64,000 nucleotides of DNA, from assembly GCA_964521065.1 (NCBI GenBank), contig CAZFPQ010000004.1, positions 8,691-72,690 of the forward strand. Direction: 5' to 3'. Every line of letters starts with the position of its first letter. Position 1 is the stretch's first letter. Of this stretch, positions 53,021 to 61,502 are shown piece after piece. The notes beneath the pieces are model-generated. The model worked only from the letters and a program-made list of their open reading frames with translations. It made no database searches and had not been told where the DNA came from. The stretch is from CAYVAP01 sp964521065. GTDB taxonomy: Bacteria; Bacteroidota; Bacteroidia; J057. Position numbers and translations under genes: made by a program.

Positions 53021-53332
53021 CTGGCCGTAAAATATTGGGAATGCGAAAAAAATAACATGTCGCTTTTGCGTAGGAATTTTGTTCCAGATCAAGGAAGGAA
53101 AATCGACCTTAGCGAGTCGAAGATTCCAACCTGTCGGAGCTCAGGTGCGAAGCAGTGGGATGAAGGGGCCCACTGCTGAACCAGTGACGAAGGCATGGGG
53201 CAAACGGCCAAGCAAAAAGGCATAACTAATTTTTTGAGTGTTCCTTAGTTGGCCTAAGTGAGGAAATCAATGGGGCCCATACGTACTCCTATCAGCCCCT
53301 GAATGTATTTTACCTCTCGACAAATGATAGGC
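53021..53332. other. Intergenic region with hairpin
   Basis: 312 bp without a gene. An 8-bp inverted repeat GCAGTGGG/CCCACTGC (53152-53159, 53169-53176) lies in it, and 11 bp TCGAAGATTCC (53117-53127) recur at 54290-54300. Confidence 0.6.
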
Positions 53333-54058
53333 ATGAAGAATAGCTCGTGGCTACTTTTTCTGATGACCAGCTACCTAATCACCTTGGGCCAGAAAGAGAC
53401 TACCTTATACCTATTTGCGGGCCATGGTTCGGATCACCGAGTGTTTCAGAACATGGATTTCGGCGATTACGATACTGTGGTGATCCCTTTTCTGGTGCCA
53501 ACTTCAGGTGAAAGCATGACAAGCTATGCATCACGTATGGCGACTAAGATCGATACGAGCCAGCCTTTTGCTTTGGTGGGCGTTTCGATTGGAGGCATGG
53601 TGGCTACGGAAATTGCAGAGATGACCCAAGCTAAAGCCTTGGTACTCATCGCTAGTGCTAAAGGACGTCAGGATCTCCCTAAGCGCTATCGTTTTCAACG
53701 CTCAATACCCCTGTACAAGCTATTTTCTGGTCAGATGCTAAAGAGGATGACCGTCATGGTACAGCCCTGGTTTGAACCCGGAGTAAGGGATTATAGACAG
53801 CTGTGCCGAGCCATGGTCATGGATAAACCACCTAAACTAACTAAGCGCGGCATCGCCATGATCATCAACTGGACCCGAAACACCCCTCCCCAGACAGTTC
53901 CTACGTTGCATATCCATGGACCCAAGGACAGTACCTTGCCTCTTCGCCACATTGAAGGGGCAACGGTATTGCCAGAGGCTTCTCACATGATGGCTTTGTT
54001 CATGGGTGAGCAAGTCAGCCAGCTAATGCTACCGTTTCTAGATGAGCACTGTGATTGA
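53333..54058 (+). CDS. Alpha/beta hydrolase
   Basis: 241 aa from ATG 53333 (in frame to 53303, but this start opens the hydrophobic N-terminus WLLFLMTSYLITL). Oxyanion-side motif FAGHGSDHRVF, nucleophile Ser in VGVSIGGMVA, late Asp (GPKDSTLP) and His (PEASHMMAL) complete the triad in the usual order. The N-terminal hydrophobic stretch could be a signal peptide. Substrate unknown. Confidence 0.85.
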   Translation: MKNSSWLLFLMTSYLITLGQKETTLYLFAGHGSDHRVFQNMDFGDYDTVVIPFLVPTSGESMTSYASRMATKIDTSQPFALVGVSIGGMVATEIAEMTQAKALVLIASAKGRQDLPKRYRFQRSIPLYKLFSGQMLKRMTVMVQPWFEPGVRDYRQLCRAMVMDKPPKLTKRGIAMIINWTRNTPPQTVPTLHIHGPKDSTLPLRHIEGATVLPEASHMMALFMGEQVSQLMLPFLDEHCD

Positions 54059-54380
54059 TCACTAGAGTCTAAGCTAGACTTTGGCCATTTGTAAATGGCA
54101 TAAAATTGCTCGGAGAGCCCTGCAGTTAGCACTGCCGAATTAATCAACTTCGAGGTTCTTAATTGATGTAGATTAATTCTGAGCGGGGCTTTAGGTTTTG
54201 GGCAGACTGAAGCAAGCTTGTGGTGGGGTCGGGCCTAACATGCAGAAGTTTTGGGCCTACCTTTTTCTGAAAAAGGTAGGCCCCGCGGATCGAAGATTCC
54301 GGGAATCGGAAAGGCGATACCGCTACGGGTTATGACCAGCATTTTGGCCAAAGTCCAGCTAAGCACAGTTTATATTTATA
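54059..54380. other. Intergenic region without recognised gene
   Basis: 322 bp between convergent genes; its main feature is the perfect hairpin at 54253-54283. No open frame with coding support. Confidence 0.6.
54253..54283. repeat. Perfect 14-bp hairpin
   Basis: GGGCCTACCTTTTT (54253-54266), 3-nt loop CTG, AAAAAGGTAGGCCC (54270-54283). No T-run follows on either strand, so it is not a textbook terminator. Confidence 0.8.
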
Positions 54381-55112
54381 TCATTCTTTTACGAAGCCAG
54401 TGCTATGATACTGCCCTTGTTCATCCTGAGCCGAAAGAAAGTACATACCCCGGGGCAGTTCGCTGAGGTCAAGCTGCAGGGGAACGTCCCCCAGGAATTC
54501 TTGCATTACCCGTCCTCGAAGGTCTACCACGCGAAGCTGCTGGATACGTAAATCTTGCAGGTCAAGGTTTATCTGATCCTGCGCGGGATTGGGAAAAACC
54601 TGTAAAGGTTGCCCCAGTTGGGATTGAGTCAACTGGGTGTTGGTTATCTGATCCAGCGTAAACTTCACCTCTGAAAGTCCATAACAGCTGGGGTCTCCCC
54701 AGTTACTTTGAGCGGTAATCAGCACGTAGCGAGCCTGGACCTGGTCAAAATCTGGCCCAGTTTCGCCCACGTAGCTGTTGTAGCCACTTCCTTCCGACCA
54801 TTCGTAGCTACCCAACTCAGTCCAACTTTGTCCATCTAAGGAGTAGTCGATGATTACTTCCCGAAAGCCCCGATCGGTTTCGCCAAGCTCATTTGCGTTC
54901 CAAACGTGCATACCTTGCAAGGTGTAAATGAACCCAAAGTCATACTTGATCCAGTGCCCACTGCCACGTGCGGAATTAGGGCTGGTTGCCGCTTGACAGG
55001 AAACCCATGTGTCGCTGGCCAGCGAAGTATGGGTCGTATCACCGCATTGGGCTAGGAGAGAAGGCACCTGAAATACCAAGCCAAGTACCATAAAGAGATA
55101 TAGATGTTTCAT
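54381..55112 (-). CDS. T9SS-secreted protein with F5/8 type C-like (discoidin) domain
   Basis: 243 aa. Signal peptide to about 22 (LLAQ). Residues 30-150 (SARGSGHWIKYDFGFIYTL, VIIDYSLDGQSWTELG, QARYVLITAQSNWGDPSCYG) match the discoidin/F5/8C beta-sandwich that binds carbohydrate or surfaces. Residues 170-243 are a type A sorting domain (VFPNPAQDQINLDL... GMYFLSAQD). Small and with no enzymatic domain: a surface binder. Downstream of the DUF1501 gene (62 bp) on the same strand. Confidence 0.88.
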   Translation of the reverse strand: MKHLYLFMVLGLVFQVPSLLAQCGDTTHTSLASDTWVSCQAATSPNSARGSGHWIKYDFGFIYTLQGMHVWNANELGETDRGFREVIIDYSLDGQSWTELGSYEWSEGSGYNSYVGETGPDFDQVQARYVLITAQSNWGDPSCYGLSEVKFTLDQITNTQLTQSQLGQPLQVFPNPAQDQINLDLQDLRIQQLRVVDLRGRVMQEFLGDVPLQLDLSELPRGMYFLSAQDEQGQYHSTGFVKE

Positions 55113-55174
55113 GAATTCAATGTCTAGCGTGAAGGAGGGATTGAAAAAGATGGAACTTGCACACCTAGCACAGG

Positions 55175-56587
55175 CTAGATATTCATGAAACCTACCGGTG
55201 GGGTAGGGGAGCCAAGGGTGTAAAAGTTACCAATGTTGGGTAAGAGGTAAGGAATATCCGCGTTGCTCACTCCCATCCATGCCGATAATTCTGCAAAATA
55301 TTCATCAGTGGAGATTCCAGGTATGATGACACCATCACCCAAATCGAGGGTACTGTTCAACGCTAAGGTTGGGTAATCCCCATAAATGGTCCCGCCCTTG
55401 ACGTCGCTACCCACTACCATTACGTTGCCTCCCCAAGCATGGTCAGAGCCATTGCCATTGGAGGTAAGGGTACGAGCAAAATCGGAGATGGTAAAAGTCG
55501 TGACGCAATCGTCTGTACCCAGTTCTTCCATGGCAGCCTGAAACTCTCCTAAGGCTGCGCTAACTACCGCGAGCATGGCTGTTTGGTTGTTGAGAACCTC
55601 GTCATGATGGTCCCATCCTCCGAAGATTACGAAGAAGGTTTGTCGCTTCATGTTTAGCACATTTCGTGCTGAAATGGTTTTGGCGATCATGTGCATATCT
55701 TGGGACAAGGGGTTGTTTGAGAATTGGGTTGCGAAAGGCGTCACCCCTGCTATAGCCGTGCTGAATTCTTCATGCTGCCCTTGACCTTCATGGACTTTCT
55801 GTGCGTAGGTCTGCTTAAATATGTCGTGATATTGCTGGTTAAGGAGGCTATCGACTCCGGTCTTGATTACCTGATCGTACCAAGCAGGACTGTCATAAAC
55901 ATGGATACCTACACTGCCGTTACCTTGATTGGTAATGGCAAACTCAGTAGTGTTTTTACCAGCTTGAAATACATTGGTCCCCCCTAAAGAAATGCTCATG
56001 GAAATATTAGAGCCAGTATTGCTGCTGCTCAAAATATCAGCCATCCGGCCTCCCCAACCTCGGGCATCCCGGGTCTGAGGGATAGAGGTTTGCCATTGCT
56101 GAATCTGATCAGCATGAGAAAGCAGGCCATTGGGTAGGGTAACCGTCTTATTGATTACCTGAGGCTTAGTAGTGGGCTGAACCAAGGTGCCTACATTAGT
56201 AAGGAAGGCCAGCTTGTTGCTATTGAACAAGTTTTGTACCTCGGGCATAGAAGGGTGTATCCCATATTGCCGACCTCCGCTGTCAGTAAAATTGAGAGGA
56301 AGGAGGGTGTTTTGAGCTAAGGCTAAGTTAGATCGACTGGCTGCATATTCAGCATATGGGGTACTGCTACGAGGCACCAGCATATTATAGCTATCATTAC
56401 CTCCTGCCAAAAGGATACAAACTAGGGCCTTGTAGTCGCCGGTTTGAGGACTGAGGCGACTAGGTGCTGCTAAGTTATTGGCCATGCTCAGGTTGAATAA
56501 AGAGTTGAGCATAGTGGTGCTTCCTAAGGCGGCACAGCTGGCCACACCCATGAAGCGACGGCGAGACATATATTTTTTCTGGTCCAT
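55175..56587 (-). CDS. DUF1501 family protein (Tat signal)
   Basis: 470 aa. Tat signal SRRRFMGVASCAAL. DUF1501 signatures: LVCILLAGGNDSYNMLVP, GIHPSMPEVQNLF, FFVIFGGWDHHDEVL, FTISDFARTLTSNGNGSDHAWG. The family belongs to the alkaline-phosphatase/sulfatase-like fold but its reaction is not established. Starts 34 bp after the DUF1800 gene; this pair is conserved in many Bacteroidota and other marine bacteria. Confidence 0.93.
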   Translation of the reverse strand: MDQKKYMSRRRFMGVASCAALGSTTMLNSLFNLSMANNLAAPSRLSPQTGDYKALVCILLAGGNDSYNMLVPRSSTPYAEYAASRSNLALAQNTLLPLNFTDSGGRQYGIHPSMPEVQNLFNSNKLAFLTNVGTLVQPTTKPQVINKTVTLPNGLLSHADQIQQWQTSIPQTRDARGWGGRMADILSSSNTGSNISMSISLGGTNVFQAGKNTTEFAITNQGNGSVGIHVYDSPAWYDQVIKTGVDSLLNQQYHDIFKQTYAQKVHEGQGQHEEFSTAIAGVTPFATQFSNNPLSQDMHMIAKTISARNVLNMKRQTFFVIFGGWDHHDEVLNNQTAMLAVVSAALGEFQAAMEELGTDDCVTTFTISDFARTLTSNGNGSDHAWGGNVMVVGSDVKGGTIYGDYPTLALNSTLDLGDGVIIPGISTDEYFAELSAWMGVSNADIPYLLPNIGNFYTLGSPTPPVGFMNI

Positions 56588-56621
56588 GATGGATCGGAGT
56601 TACAGATAAAAGATGAGGAGA

Positions 56622-58481
56622 CTACTTCTGAATGTTGTAATCGGGAGAAAGTACCAAGAGGTATATGCCGACCTTAACGGCCACAGGTGGATCGTTTACA
56701 AACGGCATCAAGGTGTTGGCCATAATCTGCTTACTGCTTTCGCTAAGACTACCTCCAGCCATGATCATGTCTAGCCGATCGATGAGGGCTAACGCATCTA
56801 GATTCACCGCTTCGATCTCATCACTTAGATCCAATCCCACCTGATCCGCGGGTAACACATTGTCAAAATCGGGCAGTCCAGGTTGGGTAGTGCTAGCTTG
56901 GGTAGAAATATCCATGTAATAATCCGCCAGCAGAGAAAAGTACATATAATTAAAGTAGTCTACGCCTGTACGAGAGTTATGAATTTGAAACTCGGGTGCG
57001 ACCATATTCGAGTCGGCAATCGGCCCGTTGGGCTGAAAGTCTGGAAGGTAAAAGTTAAATACGCTGGGAGAGGCCAGCACGTGCTGCTCAATGTATTCTT
57101 CTAAGCCAAAACCCAAGTTCCAATATTGTCCAGAAGCATTAGCGAGGTCAAACCCCTTGAATAGGTGAATGGCTCTCACTAAGGGTTCACGCAACTTCCC
57201 GCTACTGGGATCATCAAACCAAACGCAATCTCGGGCTTCAGGGTCAAGCAAAATGGCTTTAACCACAGACTTAAGGTCTCCTCGAACCCCTTGACCATTG
57301 TCATTAAACACCGCAGCAACTCGACTGATATAGGCTGGGCTTGGGTTCGACTTGACCAATCGTTGGATGAGTAGGCGCCCTAGAAATGGGCCAACATTCG
57401 GATGGTTGTACAGGTTATCGACGGCTGCGTTGAGGTCTTGCATGCCGCTTTGTCCTCCGGGTACAGTTTGACCGTTAAGCAAATATTTGGGCCCTGCTTC
57501 ATGCCATTGGTCAAACATCTGCATAGGCTGGGAAAAATTGATGGTGTTGGGATTGTAGTTAAAATTGTTGCCCCAAACCACCGGGACTGCACTCACGTCG
57601 GTCCAAGGCCAATAGTACTGACCAGGACCTAATCCCGTAAAGATCTTGGCGTACTCCTTGATGTCGTCGTTGTCGTAGCTCGGAATGTCTCGCCCTTGAG
57701 CATCTTGCTTGCGACTGCCGTCCATATTGAGGTCATATAGGCCAATGCTAAATAGCTGCATCACTTCACGGGCGTAGTTTTCATCCGGACGGGTGTTGAG
57801 CTGCGGGTTTGACTTGGGGTTGTTGATGTGATCCAAGTAAAATCCCATGGCGGGATGCATAGTCACCTCGTAGAGGAGGTCTCGGTAGTTACCAAAAGCG
57901 TTGCGGTAGAGGACATCGTAGTAACTAGCGAGGGCAAATGCCGAGTTGCTTAACTCAGACTTTTCGGAAATCACCATGATTTCACTTAGAGCCAGGGCAA
58001 TGCGCTGCCGCAGGGGATCCTGGCCTCGCATGGTGTGATGCCACCAAGCCATGCGCCAATACACGAATAGAGGGAAAACTACATTTTGCACATTGGCCAA
58101 ACCAAACTGAGCGATGTAGGCCTGCTTAAAATGCTCCCATATCATGACGGTTGTATCAAGGTAAGACCCAAGAGGCCGGCCAAATTGGTCATCGATCCAA
58201 GCTTCATAGCCTTGGTTAGCGACCTGTTCCAACTCTTCATAATTGGCCCCAAAACTAGCTTGACTCAGAAAACGCGAGGCGGCATAATAATCAGGACGAA
58301 TCCCCCGCCCATCGACGGTGACAGAGCCTGAAACTGTATCCGACTGGCTACTGGTTTCTACCGTGATGCCTTGAGCATGACCCGCACCCAAATAGTCGCT
58401 ATAGGCCTGAGCTAAAAAAGGAGTGGGATAGCAAAGAGAGATGAAGAGCGCTAAGAAGGGTAAAAGTCGAAGATTGAGCAT
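56622..58481 (-). CDS. DUF1800 family protein
   Basis: 619 aa. Signal peptide about 1-24. DUF1800 signatures: AASRFLSQASFGANYEELEQ, RMAWWHHTMRGQDPLRQRIA, LLYEVTMHPAMGFYLDH, NYAREVMQLFSIGLYDLNMDG, DPEARD, REPLVRAIHLFKGF. Function unproven. First gene of the DUF1800-DUF1501-F5/8C cluster, probably one transcript acting in the periplasm or at the surface. Confidence 0.93.
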   Translation of the reverse strand: MLNLRLLPFLALFISLCYPTPFLAQAYSDYLGAGHAQGITVETSSQSDTVSGSVTVDGRGIRPDYYAASRFLSQASFGANYEELEQVANQGYEAWIDDQFGRPLGSYLDTTVMIWEHFKQAYIAQFGLANVQNVVFPLFVYWRMAWWHHTMRGQDPLRQRIALALSEIMVISEKSELSNSAFALASYYDVLYRNAFGNYRDLLYEVTMHPAMGFYLDHINNPKSNPQLNTRPDENYAREVMQLFSIGLYDLNMDGSRKQDAQGRDIPSYDNDDIKEYAKIFTGLGPGQYYWPWTDVSAVPVVWGNNFNYNPNTINFSQPMQMFDQWHEAGPKYLLNGQTVPGGQSGMQDLNAAVDNLYNHPNVGPFLGRLLIQRLVKSNPSPAYISRVAAVFNDNGQGVRGDLKSVVKAILLDPEARDCVWFDDPSSGKLREPLVRAIHLFKGFDLANASGQYWNLGFGLEEYIEQHVLASPSVFNFYLPDFQPNGPIADSNMVAPEFQIHNSRTGVDYFNYMYFSLLADYYMDISTQASTTQPGLPDFDNVLPADQVGLDLSDEIEAVNLDALALIDRLDMIMAGGSLSESSKQIMANTLMPFVNDPPVAVKVGIYLLVLSPDYNIQK

Positions 58482-58785
58482 AGCGCAGAAGTAGTTTGAT
58501 ATTCAGAGATACTTTTTGGATGAACAGCTCTTCAAAAAGTTTAATGAGAGAAAAAGAATCATGGGATTTTTTTACTCTTCCCAACTTTAAGCAGGAAGCC
58601 AAAAGAAAATCGGTAAACGGAGGTAGGGGTACGTCGCCTTACCTCAGACTAATATCTTTTCTGTAACCCGATTTCTTCTGTCCAAGTGCTTAAATATGAG
58701 GATTTAGCCCTGATTTACCCTGCCAGCTAAGGCAAAAATCTAACCTTGTCTGTTGTACCTATTTAGCTACAAAGAGTAGCCTATC
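58482..58785. other. Intergenic region upstream of the DUF1800 gene
   Basis: 304 bp between the DUF1800 start and MITE copy 2. No gene recognised; the DUF1800 operon promoter must lie here. Confidence 0.55.
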
Positions 58786-58950
58786 TTAGAGGCTGTTTGG
58801 AATTTGGTATTTGCTTGCCAAACGCAGGATTTTTGGGTTCTGACAAGCAGATTTTTTGAGGAATAGCGAGCTATTTCGAAAAAAATTGGCGCGGTCAGGT
58901 TCAAAAAAGACAAGTTCTGGCCGTAAAGGAAAAATCCAAACAGCCTCTTA
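58786..58950 (-). mobile_element. MITE-like repeat, copy 2 (intact ends)
   Basis: 165 bp with terminal inverted repeats: left TTAGAGGCTGTTTGGA (58786-58801), right TCCAAACAGCCTCTTA (58935-58950), 15 of 16 positions paired. No open frame. The interior aligns, reverse-complemented, with copy 1 at 14384-14577. TTA flanks both GAGGC ends, a possible short target duplication. Confidence 0.85.
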
Positions 58951-58974
58951 GTTAAAGTCATCGTAACATATCAA

Positions 58975-59000
58975 CAAAAACTGCCTCCCGAAGGAGGCAG
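58975..59000 (-). terminator. Terminator of the leucine-rich T9SS gene
   Basis: CTGCCTCC/GGAGGCAG stem (58981-58988, 58993-59000) with a CGAA loop; on the minus strand followed by TTTTT. 40 bp after the stop. Confidence 0.85.
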
Positions 59001-59039
59001 TAAAATTGGAATGACGATATATTTTCGAGCCAATCGCTT

Positions 59040-61058
59040 CTATCTCTGCTTGATGATGCGCTGAGAAGAGGACTCTTGTCCAATCTGCACTTGAAGATAG
59101 TACACGCCTAGAGGCTGGTCAGACAAATCCACTTCGGTCTGGCCAACAAAGCTATCGGTGAGCACAGTCCTACCAGTGATGTCGGTGATAGTCAAGAATA
59201 CCTGCCCGTCTCTTGGGGTGCGGAGGCTAATTGGTCCATGGCTAGGGTTGGGAAATGCTTCAACCAATGGCGCAGATGCTGAAGTGAAGTCTACAGTCAG
59301 GACGTTTGAGAAAGAGTAAGCGCCATTTAAATCTACTTGCCGGAGGCGATACAAGCTCCGCCCAGTCAGTGGGCTTGAATCTAGGTGCCGGTACCGGTGG
59401 ATAGTTTGGCTATTCCCTTGACCTTCGATGAAGTCTAATGTTTCCCAGCTATTCCCATCTGAGCTACGCATTACTTCGAATCCATGGTTGTTGACCTCTA
59501 TGGCAGTGGCCCATTCTAATTGAACTCCTGAAGCGGTAGGAGTAGCGTCAAAGCCTAACCACTCAACAGGCAGAAATCCACTTGCGAGACAATCGTTTTC
59601 TATTTCTGCAATGCTGTTACACCCACCTGCATTATTTAGGATAAAGGTATTGCTTGTAGCGCCTCCTCCCAAATGGTCACACACATTCTGGATGGCGCAA
59701 TCCGTAAGGGAAGCATTATCCTGGATAAGAATGATATCCAGCGCGTCAAAGTCTAAACTAGCCAATCCATCTAACTCACTGACCAGATCATTGTCTTGGA
59801 AATAAAGATCAGTTCCAACCGAGGCAAGGTTGTTCAATCCACTTAAGCTAGTCAACAAAGGATGCGCAGTGACATTTAGGTATCCTCCAATGGAGGTAAG
59901 GCCAATAAGTGCAGATACATTAGTGAGGCCAATGTTGTTATTGAGGAAGAAGTCACCAGGCACACTGCTGACCCCCCCCAATCCTGTTAGGTTACCTAAA
60001 AGAGGGTTGCCATCAATGAATACAGAGCTACCCAAGTAAACCAATGAACTCAATGCAGCAAGGTTACTAAGTGAAGAGTTACCTATAATTTGGAGGTCAC
60101 CATCGATGCCCAATAGACCGGAGAGGCCCGTTAGATTGGCAAGCAATGGGTTCGTATCTATGTATAAGTTCCCTAGAATCCCTAATACATTATCTAGGCC
60201 ACTTAGGGTAGTAAGCCCTGCATTTTCACCTATGTATAGATCTCCTGAAACGCCTATTAATCCACTAAGTCCCGACAATGAAGTAAGTAAAGGATTTTTT
60301 TCTATAAAGATAGATCCACCAAGGGTGGTGAGGCTACTTAAAGGGGCAAGCGAGCTTAGCGCGAGCATAGAATCAATGAAAAGATCGGTCCCGATGCTGG
60401 TCAAACTGCCCAAAGCAGCGATAGAGGTCAGCTTGACATTCCCGTCTAAGCCAAGGTAGGTTCCTACTGAGGCAAGGTTGTCGAGGCCCGACAAACTGGC
60501 TAGCACAGGATTTTCCTTAATAAAAAGGCCGCCTGACAAACTAGAAATACCAGTAAGGCCATTAAGATTAAGCAGGTCCGGATTTTCTTGGATGAAAATC
60601 TCAGAAGTAGAGGTAAGGGAGTTAAGCCCGGTAAGATCTGTTAAATCAGTATTGTTAACCACCGCCAGATAGCCCCCGATGCTGCTGAGTTGGGTAAGTC
60701 CTGCCAGAGAGGGTAAGGCATTGTTGAAGTAGATTCCTACGTTTCCACCAACACTAGTTATGTTTTCTAAACCACTTAAACTCAATGCATCCGTTCCTTG
60801 AACCAACAAGTCTCCTCCCACTGAAGTAATCTGGCTCAAACCACTCAAATCTGTTATAGAGCTTCCATAACCTTCAACATTGAGGTCGCCACTGATGCTG
60901 GTACACCCAGGAAAGTTGGTAGCAAAGTTGTCTATTTCAGCTTGGGTACTAATGGTACTAAGAGAACAGGATTGGGCAAATAAAGGAGTAGTTAAAAAGC
61001 TTAGAGAGTAAAAGAAGAGAACTAGGGAAGCGGTAATCCAGAATCTAATTTTAAGCAT
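59040..61058 (-). CDS. T9SS-secreted leucine-rich (receptor L-domain-like) repeat protein
   Basis: 672 aa from ATG 61058; the open frame extends 112 codons upstream, but only this start gives the signal peptide (WITASLVLFFYSLSFLTTPLFAQ). After it, about 20 repeats of 22-24 residues (LSGLxNLxSVGGDLxIxxNxxL) form a beta-helix/LRR solenoid like receptor L domains (about 30-450). Then the LPVEWLGFDATPTASGVQLEW module and a type A sorting domain (AFPNPSHGPISL... GVYYLQVQIG). Likely a surface adhesin or recognition protein. Single gene. Confidence 0.88.
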   Translation of the reverse strand: MLKIRFWITASLVLFFYSLSFLTTPLFAQSCSLSTISTQAEIDNFATNFPGCTSISGDLNVEGYGSSITDLSGLSQITSVGGDLLVQGTDALSLSGLENITSVGGNVGIYFNNALPSLAGLTQLSSIGGYLAVVNNTDLTDLTGLNSLTSTSEIFIQENPDLLNLNGLTGISSLSGGLFIKENPVLASLSGLDNLASVGTYLGLDGNVKLTSIAALGSLTSIGTDLFIDSMLALSSLAPLSSLTTLGGSIFIEKNPLLTSLSGLSGLIGVSGDLYIGENAGLTTLSGLDNVLGILGNLYIDTNPLLANLTGLSGLLGIDGDLQIIGNSSLSNLAALSSLVYLGSSVFIDGNPLLGNLTGLGGVSSVPGDFFLNNNIGLTNVSALIGLTSIGGYLNVTAHPLLTSLSGLNNLASVGTDLYFQDNDLVSELDGLASLDFDALDIILIQDNASLTDCAIQNVCDHLGGGATSNTFILNNAGGCNSIAEIENDCLASGFLPVEWLGFDATPTASGVQLEWATAIEVNNHGFEVMRSSDGNSWETLDFIEGQGNSQTIHRYRHLDSSPLTGRSLYRLRQVDLNGAYSFSNVLTVDFTSASAPLVEAFPNPSHGPISLRTPRDGQVFLTITDITGRTVLTDSFVGQTEVDLSDQPLGVYYLQVQIGQESSSQRIIKQR

Positions 61059-61502
61059 GGCGATGGTCCTTTCCAATTTGTTTTTATTTACCTGTTCGAA
61101 GTCACGGAGCAGATCACTGTTAGGGTTTGGTTTGAAATAATTAAGCGTATGGTTTGGTAAAACGACTATTTCCGAATTCGAACTATTTGCATCAAAAATA
61201 CTCGAAATCTTACAGCCTGACAACGAAATTGAGGAGAAAAAACCCCAGGCGTTAAGAACCTTACCTAAACGGTATTTTTGTGGTTGTGAAAGGCTTTTGA
61301 GGCCTAATAGATATAATAGGTCAAATATTAGATATCTAAAAAGGCTCCTTTTTTTCTTTGATCGTTCGGATATCTTACCTGTAAACCACCACATTGTATC
61401 GATTTATAAGTGGGTTTTGAAACATCGCATTTGACACGACAAAAACCGTCATCTTCAAAATGGAGAATATTCTCAAGGTGATATTTTGTGGTTTGATCAA
61501 AG
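61059..61502. other. Intergenic region without recognised gene
   Basis: 444 bp. Open on the minus strand up to 61394 in the frame of the leucine-rich gene, but without protein-like composition. No repeat or RNA recognised. Confidence 0.55.

Noticed and set aside
61059..61394. N-terminal extension of the leucine-rich protein (112 extra codons)
   Set aside because: Would bury the signal peptide of a T9SS cargo protein; the stretch lacks domain-like composition.
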